Shown: in pieces, positions 11,061 through 20,869 of the stretch
Numbering within the stretch: position 1 is the stretch's first letter
Layout of the letters: each line of letters opens with the position of its first letter
Source: Euptelea pleiosperma
Lineage: Eukaryota > Streptophyta > Magnoliopsida > Ranunculales > Eupteleaceae
Assembly (NCBI GenBank): GCA_035048495.1
Contig: CM068549.1
Coordinates: 17,083,103-17,147,102 of the forward strand
Direction of reading: 5' to 3'
DNA: 64,000 nucleotides
Made by a program: the position numbers and the translations under genes
Notes under the pieces: model-generated
Seen by the model: only the letters and a program-made list of their open reading frames with translations
Told to the model about the DNA's origin: nothing
Databases searched by the model: none

Positions 11061-12640
11061 GGTTGTAAGGGAATTTCAGGTCAAACCTTCCAAAGTGGGC
11101 AAAAGCTCTCAACATGGGAGATACTTTTAAGGGAGGGAATCAGTAATCCTTAAACTCTAGGAGAAAGCATCGTGAATTCAAGGCCGTCCCAATGTTAATA
11201 GACTTTCAGAACACTAGCAACCCAACCTCTAGGTTTATTGCCCAATAAGGCTCCTATTGAATAACGGCCAAAATATGCACATAAGGAGGATGCCTCAAAC
11301 ATGAGGCATTAAAAAATGTGTACAATGCTTTGGCATGCACCCTTTTAAAGCCTCAAAAGATGAGGCTTATCCCTCATGAGCTTTTACATGTTTTCAATAA
11401 GCCTTAGGGCATTTTGGGAAAGCATGCCCCAAGGTGAGCCTCAAGGCATAAGCCTCAAATGCATTTAACACTTTTTCAAAGAATACATCAAATTTCCCAG
11501 CCACTCGTGTAAATTAGATGAAGGACAGTCCCAATCCTTGTTGGGGGATGGAAGATCAAGGACACATGCTATGCTCCAATAACCAGTCTCTACATTTAAT
11601 ATCTTCCGCATGATTACCACATAAAAGAAAAGCTTTTCGGAGTGCCATCCTCCAAACATCTAACCTTATTTTTCTAATGGTTCACATATGATGATGCTTT
11701 ATTTTATTCTCATTTCCGCTCATGAAATGATCACTTCTTATATACAAAATCAGCAGCCCTTACATATTGTGGAATCTCCAACCACCAATTTTAATATCTT
11801 TCACACACAAACACAAGCTGTTGTACATTTCTCAATGCTTTGGACCAATTCATTTAAGAGTTGGTCATGCCCCACACATCAAAATGCCTTCACTACTCCC
11901 GTGAATATCATGTACAAGTCCTTTCTTTTATTCTTGACAAGTGCCACACCTCAATGGTCATGTAATTGAATCTCACAACTCCTAAAGGTTTATTACGCAG
12001 ATAATCCATCTTATTAAAGAACCCTCCTTATATGCACATAAGGGAACCACTCAAGCTCTAATATGGGATCATTTTTAATATCGCACCCCTTGCTGCAAGT
12101 GAGCACACACACTAACCGCATCAGCTATTACATCTAGGCCAAAGACCCTATGAAAGAAAATTGAAATTTCACTAACGCTGCCACAATGAGTGACTCCACT
12201 CTCCTTTCATAGTGATGGAAGGAAATAAATTAAACACTAAGTCAGAGAAAAACAGAACTAGAACATCGCCAATACAAAGAAGTGGAGATTGGAGAAGGCT
12301 CCTACGACAAACCTAAGCACTCCCTCTACACAAATACTAAAATACATCTAGTATAATTGGTTTCAGTATGTACGTGGGACGCCGTGAATTCTAGTAGCAA
12401 CTGAAAATTCATAATTCATTAGAAATATCATATATGTTGAAAATGAAGGAGCTAGGGATGCTCAAGCATTTCTTTGGGTCATGCTCCAAAGAACATATAC
12501 AACGAATTTTTTAAGCAATGTTTGGATGCTCAAAAACGAGGAATGCCTCACCTACAGAAATAAATCACAATTTGATCATCTGTATCGACTGTTGTATGTC
12601 TAATCTATCTACCTCGCAATTAATCAATCAAATTCATAAT
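11061..12640. other. No gene; GCCTCA-rich patch
   Basis: 11290-11460 repeats 'gcctca', 'tgaggc' and 'aaggc' words and can fold on itself. The remainder (11465-12640) has short open frames on both strands with no recognisable family. If the minus-strand transcript suggested at 12640-13010 is real, this would be its body, but no protein can be read from it. Confidence 0.4.
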
Positions 12641-13010
12641 AAATAATTAAATTTGTGATTCGTTCATGTAGAATTGGCGTCGATCACCCAAAAAAAAAAT
12701 AGAGACTTGCTGAATTACTAGCTTGCAGATCAAGCATTTGCAGGCAAAAATCATCATCAACAAGAACAACAGAGAGAACAGTAGATTAAACACTCAAAAC
12801 CATGAGAGATATGAGATTCATCCCTAAATCCATCACCCAAACGAGAACAAGAAATGTTATAGTAAGAACTCAAAAATCATTAAAACTCAAACAGAAAGGT
12901 ATACCTCCGAGAAACCAGATCTGATGTCCGATCGTCCGTACGGTTACAGTGTTGGCGAGATTTCTAAGAAACAGGGAGAGAGAGAGAGAGAGGTTGGGTC
13001 GATTTTTTAT
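12640..13010 (-). promoter_or_regulatory. Possible 5' non-coding exon and promoter
   Basis: On the minus strand a CT dinucleotide run (complement of 'gagagagagagag' near 12970-12990) is followed by a GC-richer stretch to about 12910 and a possible donor ('gag|gtatacc' near 12905). This is the usual arrangement of a plant 5' leader exon. No coding exon was recognised downstream, so it may be a non-coding transcript or chance. Confidence 0.25.
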
Positions 13011-13439
13011 CTAAAAAAATATGACAGCATGTTTGCAAGGTGGATGGAGAGGACGATGTTGCCCTAGGGTTCAAGATTTGAGTAACACGTGGCGCAATGT
13101 CTTTGAGGAGATCAAAGACGGAGAGCTGATTGGTGGCAGTTTCCTGTGCTTCTCTGTTCAGATTTTTTGTTGTTTATTTTTTTTTTAATATTCCAACCCG
13201 GATGCTGCCTCTGATTAGGACCCTTTTCCCCTTCTTTCACGAGAACATTTTGGTTGATATTTTTGGGAAGGTGGGGTTCTCTAGGCTGACAGAACAAACT
13301 TCATTCCCTGCAAAAACAGGTTTTCCACGAGGAGTGGAGGTTGCAGGAAGGACCAAAGGGGTCTACCTGTTGGACCACCTCAAGCTCGGAGAACTTTTCA
13401 CTGAGTGCACCACGTACGCCTTGACCGCATGGATGTTTA

Positions 13440-13812
13440 GCCCATCTTTCGCTGACCAAAAATCGGCTTGATTGGTGTATTTTCGTCATTGGATTTGGGT
13501 ACCCTAAAACTTGGTCGAACAGCACAGACAAAAAAAATCAAGCAATGAAAACTCAAATGCAACCATGGTTCAAAGTCTTGGTTGGGCGATCCGAATTTGG
13601 ATTAGAGCCCACCGATTCGATCCAGAGCAGACTTTGTCTCGCCTTGATATCACTGTTTTACAAAGGAGTCCCACTTTGTCTCAGTGAGATGGCCCAATCC
13701 ATATCAGAATCAGAGCCCACCGATCTAGCCTCCGATCCTGAGACTTTGAACCATGAATCCAATGGTTAGGAATCACCAATTAGACTGATTTTTGGCGTAT
13801 AAGGCCACCATT
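13440..13812. mobile_element. Nested pair of MITEs
   Basis: The outer arms 13449-13500 ('gctgaccaaaaatcggcttg...gattgg') and 13760-13812 ('ggaatcaccaattagactg') match the arm sequence of the G-box MITE family described at 16380. Inside, 13563-13756 starts CATGGTTCAAAGTCT and ends AGACTTTGAACCATG, an almost perfect inverted repeat of a second family, also seen at 60487-60662. The inner one therefore inserted into the outer one. Confidence 0.55.
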
Positions 13813-14548
13813 GAGTGCGACAATATCCATATAGACAACAAATCTGAGGGTAAGCGGTGCGGCGCATTTTACACAACCCACAATGCCACAGAAAAAAGTG
13901 ACCCTCAGCAAAAGAAATGTTCCTCCACCCCACTCCAGATGGCAAGTTTCAGTCCAATACCCTTGTCCACGTGTCAAAATGGAGGAGGCTTATTTTATTT
14001 TATATTAAAATAAAACACCCCCTTTCTGTAATTTATAGAGAAAATGTGGGCATATGTTAGATTACAAGTATGACGTGGACAGGGGTGCTGTTCATAGCAA
14101 ATCTAGATGTTATTCTATCAGATGATTGGTCAGATTTTCCACGTCATCATCGTACATGGCAACAAAGCACGTATGAACAAGGTATAGAGTCTGCAGTGGC
14201 AGTCCAGGCTATCTTTCCTTTATTTTCGGGTGCCAATGTTTGTTTATTTAAAGTTTGAACTTTGAAGACTCCGAACCAAGATTCTCTCCGGACTTCCAAG
14301 GAATATATAAAAACAAGATAGTTGACGCTTCTTACGCGTCACGCTCCTTTTTTTAGGCGTCAACCAACCTGATGTTCAGAAACAGCTTCCCATCGTGGAT
14401 CACGCGGTTCACATATGATACCTGGAATGTAAATGCAGCTATTAGCCTGACGATGACGTCCTCCTTACGGTCCAAACAGATAGGTGACAGCACGACTTTC
14501 CTTCTAAAATACGCCGAGCGTGGCGAGCACGAGCTTGACGCTCGGGCA
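13813..14548. other. No gene recognised
   Basis: Short open frames exist on both strands but none resembles a known family. A small palindromic patch ('gttgacgc...gcgtcaac' around 14322-14365) and GC-richer sequence at 14500-14545 are the only structure I see. Confidence 0.45.
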
Positions 14549-14943
14549 AAAATGTAAGAGTCCGTCTAGAGCTACACCCATTTCTTACATCCAGTTCCTA
14601 CACCCGGGGGTGGGGCACATAGAGATCATGTTGGACAATCCAACCATACAGTGAACTGCTCTTGCAATGATGATCATCATCACCGAAAATCAGTTCAGAT
14701 GGACATTGCTAACCATTTAAAAAATTGACCCAAAATAGTATTTAATTGGATGGTCTGGATTTTTCAAATTAAAGTCTACTTTTCATGAGGTTAGGAAAGT
14801 TGAATTTTCTTGATCTTTTGTGAGGAGGGTAACCATAGCATGACAAACTCATTGTGCGGTTGGATTATCCAACATGATCTCCACGTGGGCCCCACCCTCA
14901 GGTGTAAGAAATGGGTGTAGCTCTAGACGGACTCAAAATGTAA
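14549..14943. mobile_element. Mutator-like MITE with 9-bp target duplication
   Basis: The element runs from 14558 to 14934. Its ends are GAGTCCGTCTAGAGCTACAC and the exact complement, and the inverted repeat extends inward through 'ccatttcttaca'. It is flanked by the 9-bp direct repeat AAAATGTAA at 14549-14557 and 14935-14943. A 9-bp duplication is the mark of Mutator-type transposition. There is no coding capacity, so it is non-autonomous. Confidence 0.9.
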
Positions 14944-15266
14944 AATAACGGAAAAATGGAGAGAGAAAACTGCGCTAAAATTCAAATTTTGAATTTCTTT
15001 TCAATAAAAAAATTACGGAAAATAATGGGCTCTTTTTTCACAAATTTTCTCAGAAAATAACAGTCGTCATTTTCGTTATAATAGAAAATTAACAAAAATC
15101 ACGGGCTTTTTTCACATATTTTCTAAAAAAATAATAGTCCTTATTTTTGTTATAACGGAAAAATAACAGCCATTATTTTCTAAGCGTTAAAACGGTACAT
15201 AACGTAAGGAAGTCCGAATCTGTTATAACGGCCATTATATTCGTTATAACGGTCGCTTTTTAAACC
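14944..15266 (+). mobile_element. TTATAACGG-family MITE (interrupted copy)
   Basis: It shares 'gcgctaaaattcaaa(a/t)tttgaat' and many 'cgttataacgg' / 'ccgttattttc' inverted words with the copies at 25405-25706 (opposite orientation) and 26625-26993. It ends in 'tttttaaacca' like the others. Its left end has been separated or lost at the Mutator-like MITE insertion. Confidence 0.65.
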
Positions 15267-15279
15267 ACGATTCCAGTGT

Positions 15280-15920
15280 AGATACGCAAGCTATTTTTAG
15301 GATTTCTCGTCCTCCAAGATACGCCATGAATATGGAGCGGGTCTGACCCAGGATCCGACCATTTGAACAGGTATTTTGTGGGTTTGGAATCTAAAAGGGA
15401 TACGGATGTCAATAAAAAGGTTGGATACTAGAGGAATTTATCTGAGTTAGGGTTAGGTCAGGGTTCGGATCTCGCATCCAATCTTTGGTCTTGGATCCCT
15501 ATCATGAAAATGAAGCAGGTGCTCGAATCGAATATGGATCATTTTTATACGGATCTTTGAGTTGGTTCGGGTCATTTAATTGTAAAGTTGAAAAGGATCT
15601 GGATCCAGGCCAACTCATGGAAAATCATATTTACTTTCGGTCCGAACCATTTCATGCCCTATCCAGAGGTGGCATGTGTGTGTTTTTCCTCGTACACCCC
15701 TATCCCATAGTAGGGCCCCTTAACTTCTAGATTTTTGACGTCTTTTCTCAAGGGGAAAGGTAATATGGGTTTAAATAACGCCCGTTGTAGCAGTAACGCC
15801 CCAACTCCATTACGGCCAAATCTGAAGGCCATTTTTTTAGAAAAAAATGCTGCTTTTACTGTTGTCGAGGGAGTTTCTATCTACAAGTGAAGGTGGGGCT
15901 CACAGATTTGAAAGAAACTA
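15280..15920 (+). repeat. Duplicated block, copy A
   Basis: This block and 17050-17700 share the same order of landmarks: 'tgaac(a/t)ggtattttg', 'tcgcatccaatctttgg', 'ggatccctatcatgaaaatg', 'catgccctatccagaggtgg', 'gacgtcttttct', 'ggtttaaataacg' and 'acaagtgaaggtgggg'. The stretch matching 17815-17920 of copy B continues at about 16725-16790, so copy A was split by about 800 bp including the MITE at 16380-16685. No gene is evident in either copy. Confidence 0.65.
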
Positions 15921-16379
15921 TTTCTAAAAAGATTTTCCTTATGAGAGCATCTCCAACCGTACGCCATTTCTTTAAAATAGAGAGTTGATGCCCACCAACC
16001 GTACGCCAAATGGGATCTCTATTAATTGTGGCCGGAGACCCCATTTTGAGTCTCCATATTTGGAGACCCATGGAGGGGTCTGTATACGAATCTCTATTGC
16101 TGTTCATGAATTTAGAATTCCCAATATGACCTTTCTTATGTATTAAAATAAAAATTGTACCGGATGTATCCTTTTTTATATTTTTATAAAATTAGGAATA
16201 GCGTTTTAGAGATTCAATGTAGAGATGGGTGGTTGGAGGTGGTGTTAGAATCGAGATGTTTAAAAAGCACTTTTTATTTAAATACACTTTTTATGACCTC
16301 TATTTTAGAAACCTTGGTTGGAGATGTTCTGAGTAATACTTTGATGACAACGCTGTCATTGAGGCCAATGATAGTGCAC
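15921..16379. other. No gene; inserted sequence within the duplicated block
   Basis: This part is absent from the sister copy at 17.1 kb. Inverted words 'gagatggagt/ctccatattt' around 15990-16090 and 'atctccaaccgtacgcc'/'gttggagatgttct' at its two ends (15951 and 16316) suggest that it is itself a decayed MITE of about 380 bp. Confidence 0.45.
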
Positions 16380-16685
16380 ATATGAGCCACATGGCACACT
16401 CTTAGAGGGCTCTGATTGTATGGATGTTCGGTCAATCCTTAGGTGGACCTACAAACCAAAAAATCAGCCTGATTATTAATTTCTAGGCGTTGGATTGGAA
16501 TTATTTTCATGGGTTGGTTTTAACGGTGGGAATTTGATCAGCATTATTAACCATTATCTGAGGTACAAATATCCAAAGGTTTGAAATCACTAATAAAGCT
16601 GATTTTTGGTTTGTAGGTACACCTAGGGTATGGAAAAACATCCATACAGTCATAGTCCTCTAAGAGTGTGCCACGTGGCTCATAT
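16380..16685. mobile_element. Foldback MITE with G-box termini
   Basis: The 306-bp unit begins ATATGAGCCACATGGCACAC and ends with the near-exact complement ...GTGTGCCACGTGGCTCATAT. The inverted repeat continues for about 100 bp on each side (through 'tggatgtt', 'ggtggacctac' and 'aatcagcctgatta'). The terminal GCCACGTGGC is a perfect G-box palindrome. Related copies are at 19097-19388, 62444-62722 and 62874-63157, and partial ones at 13440-13812, 18205-18290 and 36860-37275. No coding capacity. Confidence 0.85.
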
Positions 16686-17039
16686 TGCATGCTGTCATCA
16701 AAGTGTTACTCTTCCCGTATATATCTTCCCTTCAATTTTTCCAAGATGTAATTTGAAGGAATATTCCGAAAAAGTGCGGTTGGGCCCACTCCTCTTATAT
16801 CGACTTTTGATCTATATATCCATCGAGAGGTGGATCGAACATCGATAAGGTCAGTAAGTCCATAAAGTCGCCCTGAAGAGTGCTCCATGCGGCATTTTGG
16901 GAGGACTTCAAATTAACCGTATTCACTCATTTTCATGTTATTAATTACATTTTCAATACAGCCCCTGATCACGCGGTTCACCATATCTCTCGAAAGGATA
17001 CGAGCTCGACCCTTGGAGGGATTGCGAGGCTTGAAGTAT

Positions 17040-17960
17040 AAGACTTAAAAGAGACTGTTTGTTTAGCAATGTAGAAACGCAAACAATTTTTAGAGTGGGT
17101 CGGACCTAGGATACGACCATCTGAACTGGTATTTTAGGTCAGGGTTTGGATCTTGTGGCTAGACGTTCTGATTGAGTCGCATCCAATCTTTGGCCGTGGA
17201 TCCCTATCATGAAAATGGATCGGGTGCTTGGATCGAATATGGATCATATTTATATGGATCTCGAGTTGGATTTGGATCATGAAAATGTGAATTAAAGATC
17301 TTATCGAAAACCATATTTGATTCGGGTCAAACCATTTCATGCCCTATCCAGAGGTGGCACATGTGTGTTTTTCCTTGAACACCCCTTTCCCGCGACAGGG
17401 CCCCCGTAACTTCCAGATTTTGTGACGTCTTTTCTTAAGCGGAAAAGTAATATGGGTTTCAGCATGGTTTAAATAACGACCGATATAGCAGTATCGCCCC
17501 AACCCCGTTATGGCCCAAATCAAAAAAATTGGGCTTAGTGTTATAACGGGCGTTTTTTTAGAAAAAAATGGCGTGTTTGCTGTTATCGAAGTTATTTTGA
17601 TAAAAATATATACATATTGTGTCATTTTTTGCACAAATTAGGCATTTAGAGTCGCTTATGGGCCTAAAAAATGCTAGGTACAAGTGAAGGTGGGGCCTGG
17701 AGTATTGCTAGTGAGTCCTGAGGCCTATACCTTTGAAACTCGTTGCTACATTATAACATTGAAAAAATCTGCTGGGCCCATGGCAAATACGTGGGAGAAG
17801 GGCCCCACAGATTTGAGAAGGAAATATTCCAAAAATGGTTTCCCCAATTTATCTTCCCTTTCAATTTTTTTCAAAGAGGTCGGCCCACGTGATTTGAAAA
17901 AAAAGTGCAGTTGGGCCCACTGTGGTAAATTTTCTTTCAATTGGTCTTATATGTTGTGAT
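17040..17960 (+). repeat. Duplicated block, copy B
   Basis: This is the uninterrupted partner of 15280-15920 plus 16725-16790. It contains a truncated TTATAACGG-type segment (17465-17590, 'catggtttaaataacgacc'). Divergence between copies is substantial, with many indels, so the duplication or co-amplification is old. Confidence 0.6.
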
Positions 17961-18344
17961 TATACATGCAAATGACATCAGTCGATGTCGTGTGGCGATT
18001 TTTTTTTTCTTTCTTTTAGAGGGCTGATGTTTGTAAATTCAGACCATCCATATGATAGAGGATCCGTTAGATTAAGGGATACAACTCGGGTGGGTTGGGT
18101 GTCAACCTAACTTGAGTTCGGGCCCAACTAGACCTGCTCATCTCCTAGACCAAGCCTGATCGGGTTAGTTCAAGTTGGTCGAGTTAATCAGATCCAAAGG
18201 TTAGAAATCACTAATCATACTGATTTTTTTGGCATTTAAGCCCACCTAAAGATGGACCAAACATCTGTACATCAGTGTCATTTGAAGCCCTTGTCCTTGC
18301 GATCCCATGTTTTGGCTTTATAATAGTATATATATATATATAGG

Positions 18345-18700
18345 TCAAGTTCCAGTAACCACCATTTTTTACCCCATTTTGGTGTAGTCACGTAGAAGAT
18401 GAATCAATGGCTGATTTTTTGAGGATGATCTCTATGGTGAGGAGATCACCCCAACAAAAAATTCAGCCCATTCTGATATTTCTAACCGCGTCAAATATGA
18501 TTTTCAAGTTACACGTTAAAAATCGATGGTCCATAATTCTTCAACTTCTAAACCAGTTTATGAATACCAGAATTATTTGAATTTTTGTGAGGACGATCTC
18601 CTCACCATATAGATCATCCTCACCAAAAATCAGCCATTGATTCATCTTCTATGTGGGTAGACCAAAATGAGTGTAAAAAATAGTGGTCACTTATACTAAA
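18345..18700. mobile_element. TIR MITE of about 340 bp
   Basis: The left arm ('accaccattttttacccc', 'agaagatgaatcaatggctga') is complemented by the right arm ('tcagccattgattcatcttct', 'gtaaaaaatagtggt'). The interior carries 'gatgatct...ggtgaggagatcacc' and the family phrase 'cagcccattctgatatttctaacc'. It lies next to a TA microsatellite (18327-18342). No coding capacity. Confidence 0.75.
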
Positions 18701-19096
18701 AGTGCTTATTTTAAGTCATTGTCCTTTTAGTATTAGGTTGCGTTTGGCATTGCGGTTTGCTAAACATAAGTACTTCTCATAAAGCACCTTTTTGTAAATA
18801 ACTTAATTTAAGTAATTTTAGGTTATTGGCTCACCCCATCAGCAAAGTGCTTATTTTAAGAATAAGCATTATTACCGTGTTTGGCTATGTAATCAAAAAA
18901 AGTATTTTTTTTGTAAAATAACTTATCAAATTACCCTTTTTACCCCTTAAACAGTGAAGTGAACATAAATGGCACCCGTCATTATTGACTCAAGTTGAAT
19001 TCTTTTCTACTTTGGAGGTTCTCAGTTCAAAATTTGATCACTCTCAATGTGTGTATTTCTCTCAAGTTGATCACTCTCAATGTGGCCTCTCCCGAA

Positions 19097-19388
19097 ATGC
19101 CACATGGTGCTTCTTTAGGGCCCACTGACTGCATGGATGTTTGGCCCGTCCCTTGATGGATTTACATACTACAAATCAGCCTGATTGGTGATTTTTAGCT
19201 ATTGGATTTTAGCACTTCTCATAGTATGATTGTAGCTGTTGGATTTGAGTATTTTTTTGGGGGAACTATAATTGGCTAGAAATCACCAATCAGGCTGATT
19301 TGTAATGTGTAGATCCACCAAGTAGTGGACCAAAGCCGCCAAACATCCATTTGTAAATGTAGGCCCCAAAGAATGTGCCACATGGCAT
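19097..19388. mobile_element. Foldback MITE, G-box family, diverged copy
   Basis: The ends ATGCCACATGG and CCATGTGGCAT-type sequence pair with each other, and the arms share 'aatcagcctgattggtgattt' / 'aatcaccaatcaggctgatt', the family signature. In this copy the terminal G-box has decayed to CCACATGG on both sides. Confidence 0.75.
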
Positions 19389-19976
19389 TATGTGAGGGGC
19401 AAACATTGACGCATGGGGCAATTTGAATATCAAAAAAATCTCCGAATATGGAGTCGCATCTCTTGTGAAAATATATGATACATTGATAGCTACTTTTATC
19501 ACAATCCTACATCAGTCGTATCTGTGATACCCATTTGATCGTGGCCATACATTGCATGGACATCCTTATCGACTCATCAAATGGCCATGCCTATGGGTGT
19601 ATGCTGCTTGACAACATCAACTTGTATGGACATATCGACCCCAACTGCTTAAACATAACTAATTTCAAGGATTAACCCCAACTGCTTACCATAATATCAT
19701 GTAATACTCTTCCATACTGATTGCATCCAAGGTATGAGATTGCAAGGATTAACACTTTCTCTGTAGAACGAACCATACCAATCTGTAGCTGACTAGATCA
19801 AAGCATCACATTTCCACACAGACCAGCACAGAGAATCATTCTAGTTTGTGACATAGACAAGTCACCAAATCCCAAAGAACATGAAAAAGTTGATGCAGGG
19901 GAGGTGAACCGAGCAGAAAGGAACCCAAAGAACACCAAAAACATGAAAAAATAAAATAAAATCCTATTTTACTGAC

Positions 19977-20165
19977 CTTGCTATGTCGTGCAAGCGAATG
20001 ATATTAGGATGGTTTATCTTATTGAGGATTATAATCTCCGACAAGAGACTTTTCTGCAATTTCTTGCTCAACCGATCCATATCAATCTCCTTAATAGCGA
20101 TCTCCATGCCATGAACTTAGGTGCTTTGCGTGCCAGATAACAGAAAACGACTTAGATCCGATCTG
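19977..20165 (-). pseudogene. ATG1: ATG1-type autophagy kinase, N-terminal fragment
   Basis: The minus strand encodes the start of a plant ATG1 Ser/Thr kinase domain. It has a glycine-loop-like IGSKSFSVIWHAKH, then after a one-base shift VHGMEIAIKEI (with the ATP-binding Lys), 'DRLSKKLQKSLLSEI' (with the helix-C Glu) and 'INHPNIIRLHDIA'. It stops at a good splice donor (AAG|GTCAGT). ATG1 family kinases start autophagosome formation in the cytoplasm. Only about 60 of several hundred residues are here. The frame is broken near 20110 and the third loop glycine is Lys. No later exon is visible toward 19500. A T-rich, CT-rich leader-like stretch precedes it (20170-20400), so the piece may include the original 5' leader. 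I read it as a captured or relict gene fragment, not a working kinase. Confidence 0.75.
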
Positions 20166-20869
20166 AAAATCGAGTGAAAATCCAAAGAACAAAGAAGCAC
20201 CTTACAAACTAGAGTGAAAATCCAAGAAATCCTCCCTGAAACTAGCTCAAAACCCTAATTTGAGCTTCAAATGAAAGCCAAAAAAAAAAAAAAAAACCGA
20301 GACTTTTCTGATTAGATGAAGAAAAAATGAAACCCTAGAAATAAGATTGATGATCCCTATCGTAGAAAGATGCGGCGACGCTGACGAGAGAGGGCTCCTC
20401 TCATGGTTTTTTTTGGATGAAGAAGATAAACATGATAAGGGTATTTAAGGCATTTCAAAATGCTTATAAGGATAAAATAGAAAAGAAAACTTTAATTAAA
20501 GTGTCGTCCGCAAACGCAAAAGCCATTTCAAAATGGCTAGAAAAAACGAAAGTTTTTTAAAACTTATTGCGATTTTAAAAGGTTGCTTTTTTTTTACCAA
20601 ACACTGCAAAAAAGCTTCTTGTGGTCCGAAACAGCAAAAAACCAACTTATTGCTTATTTTTAGCAATCCCAAAAGTAGCCTTATCGTACTCTCCTACGTA
20701 AAACTTTCTTATTTATCCATTTTTCTACGTAAGAGTTTCTTCCATTATGTAGAATACATTTTTTCTAGACAAAATGGTATATTTGCATGCATTAAACTCA
20801 TTTCTCGAAATCTATATTTGAAGTCGTTTTGATCAAGTCTCATTATGCACTTTTCTCTCGCAGGAAACC
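20166..20869. other. Leader-like stretch of the ATG1 fragment, then no gene
   Basis: 20170-20400 read on the minus strand is T- and CT-rich with 'tagggttt' words, as in plant 5' leaders, and fits upstream of the ATG1 fragment. 20470-20830 is AT-rich with 'ggttgcttttttt' and 'accaaacactgcaaaa' patches of decayed hAT-like MITE texture. No other gene was recognised. Confidence 0.4.

Noticed and set aside
10861..11130. Small protein with a hydrophobic N-terminus
   Set aside because: It lies in sequence with copia LTR texture, including the C-run near the LTR end, and matches no family.
12640..13300. A protein-coding gene starting from the GA/CT-rich leader on the minus strand
   Set aside because: A leader-like exon and donor are plausible, but no recognisable coding exon follows in the next 1.5 kb.
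18725..20680. A single large hAT or Pack-type element enclosing the ATG1 fragment
   Set aside because: Both edges have GTTTGG-like MITE texture, but the proposed ends are not complementary and no target duplication was found. Kept only as a hypothesis in the findings.
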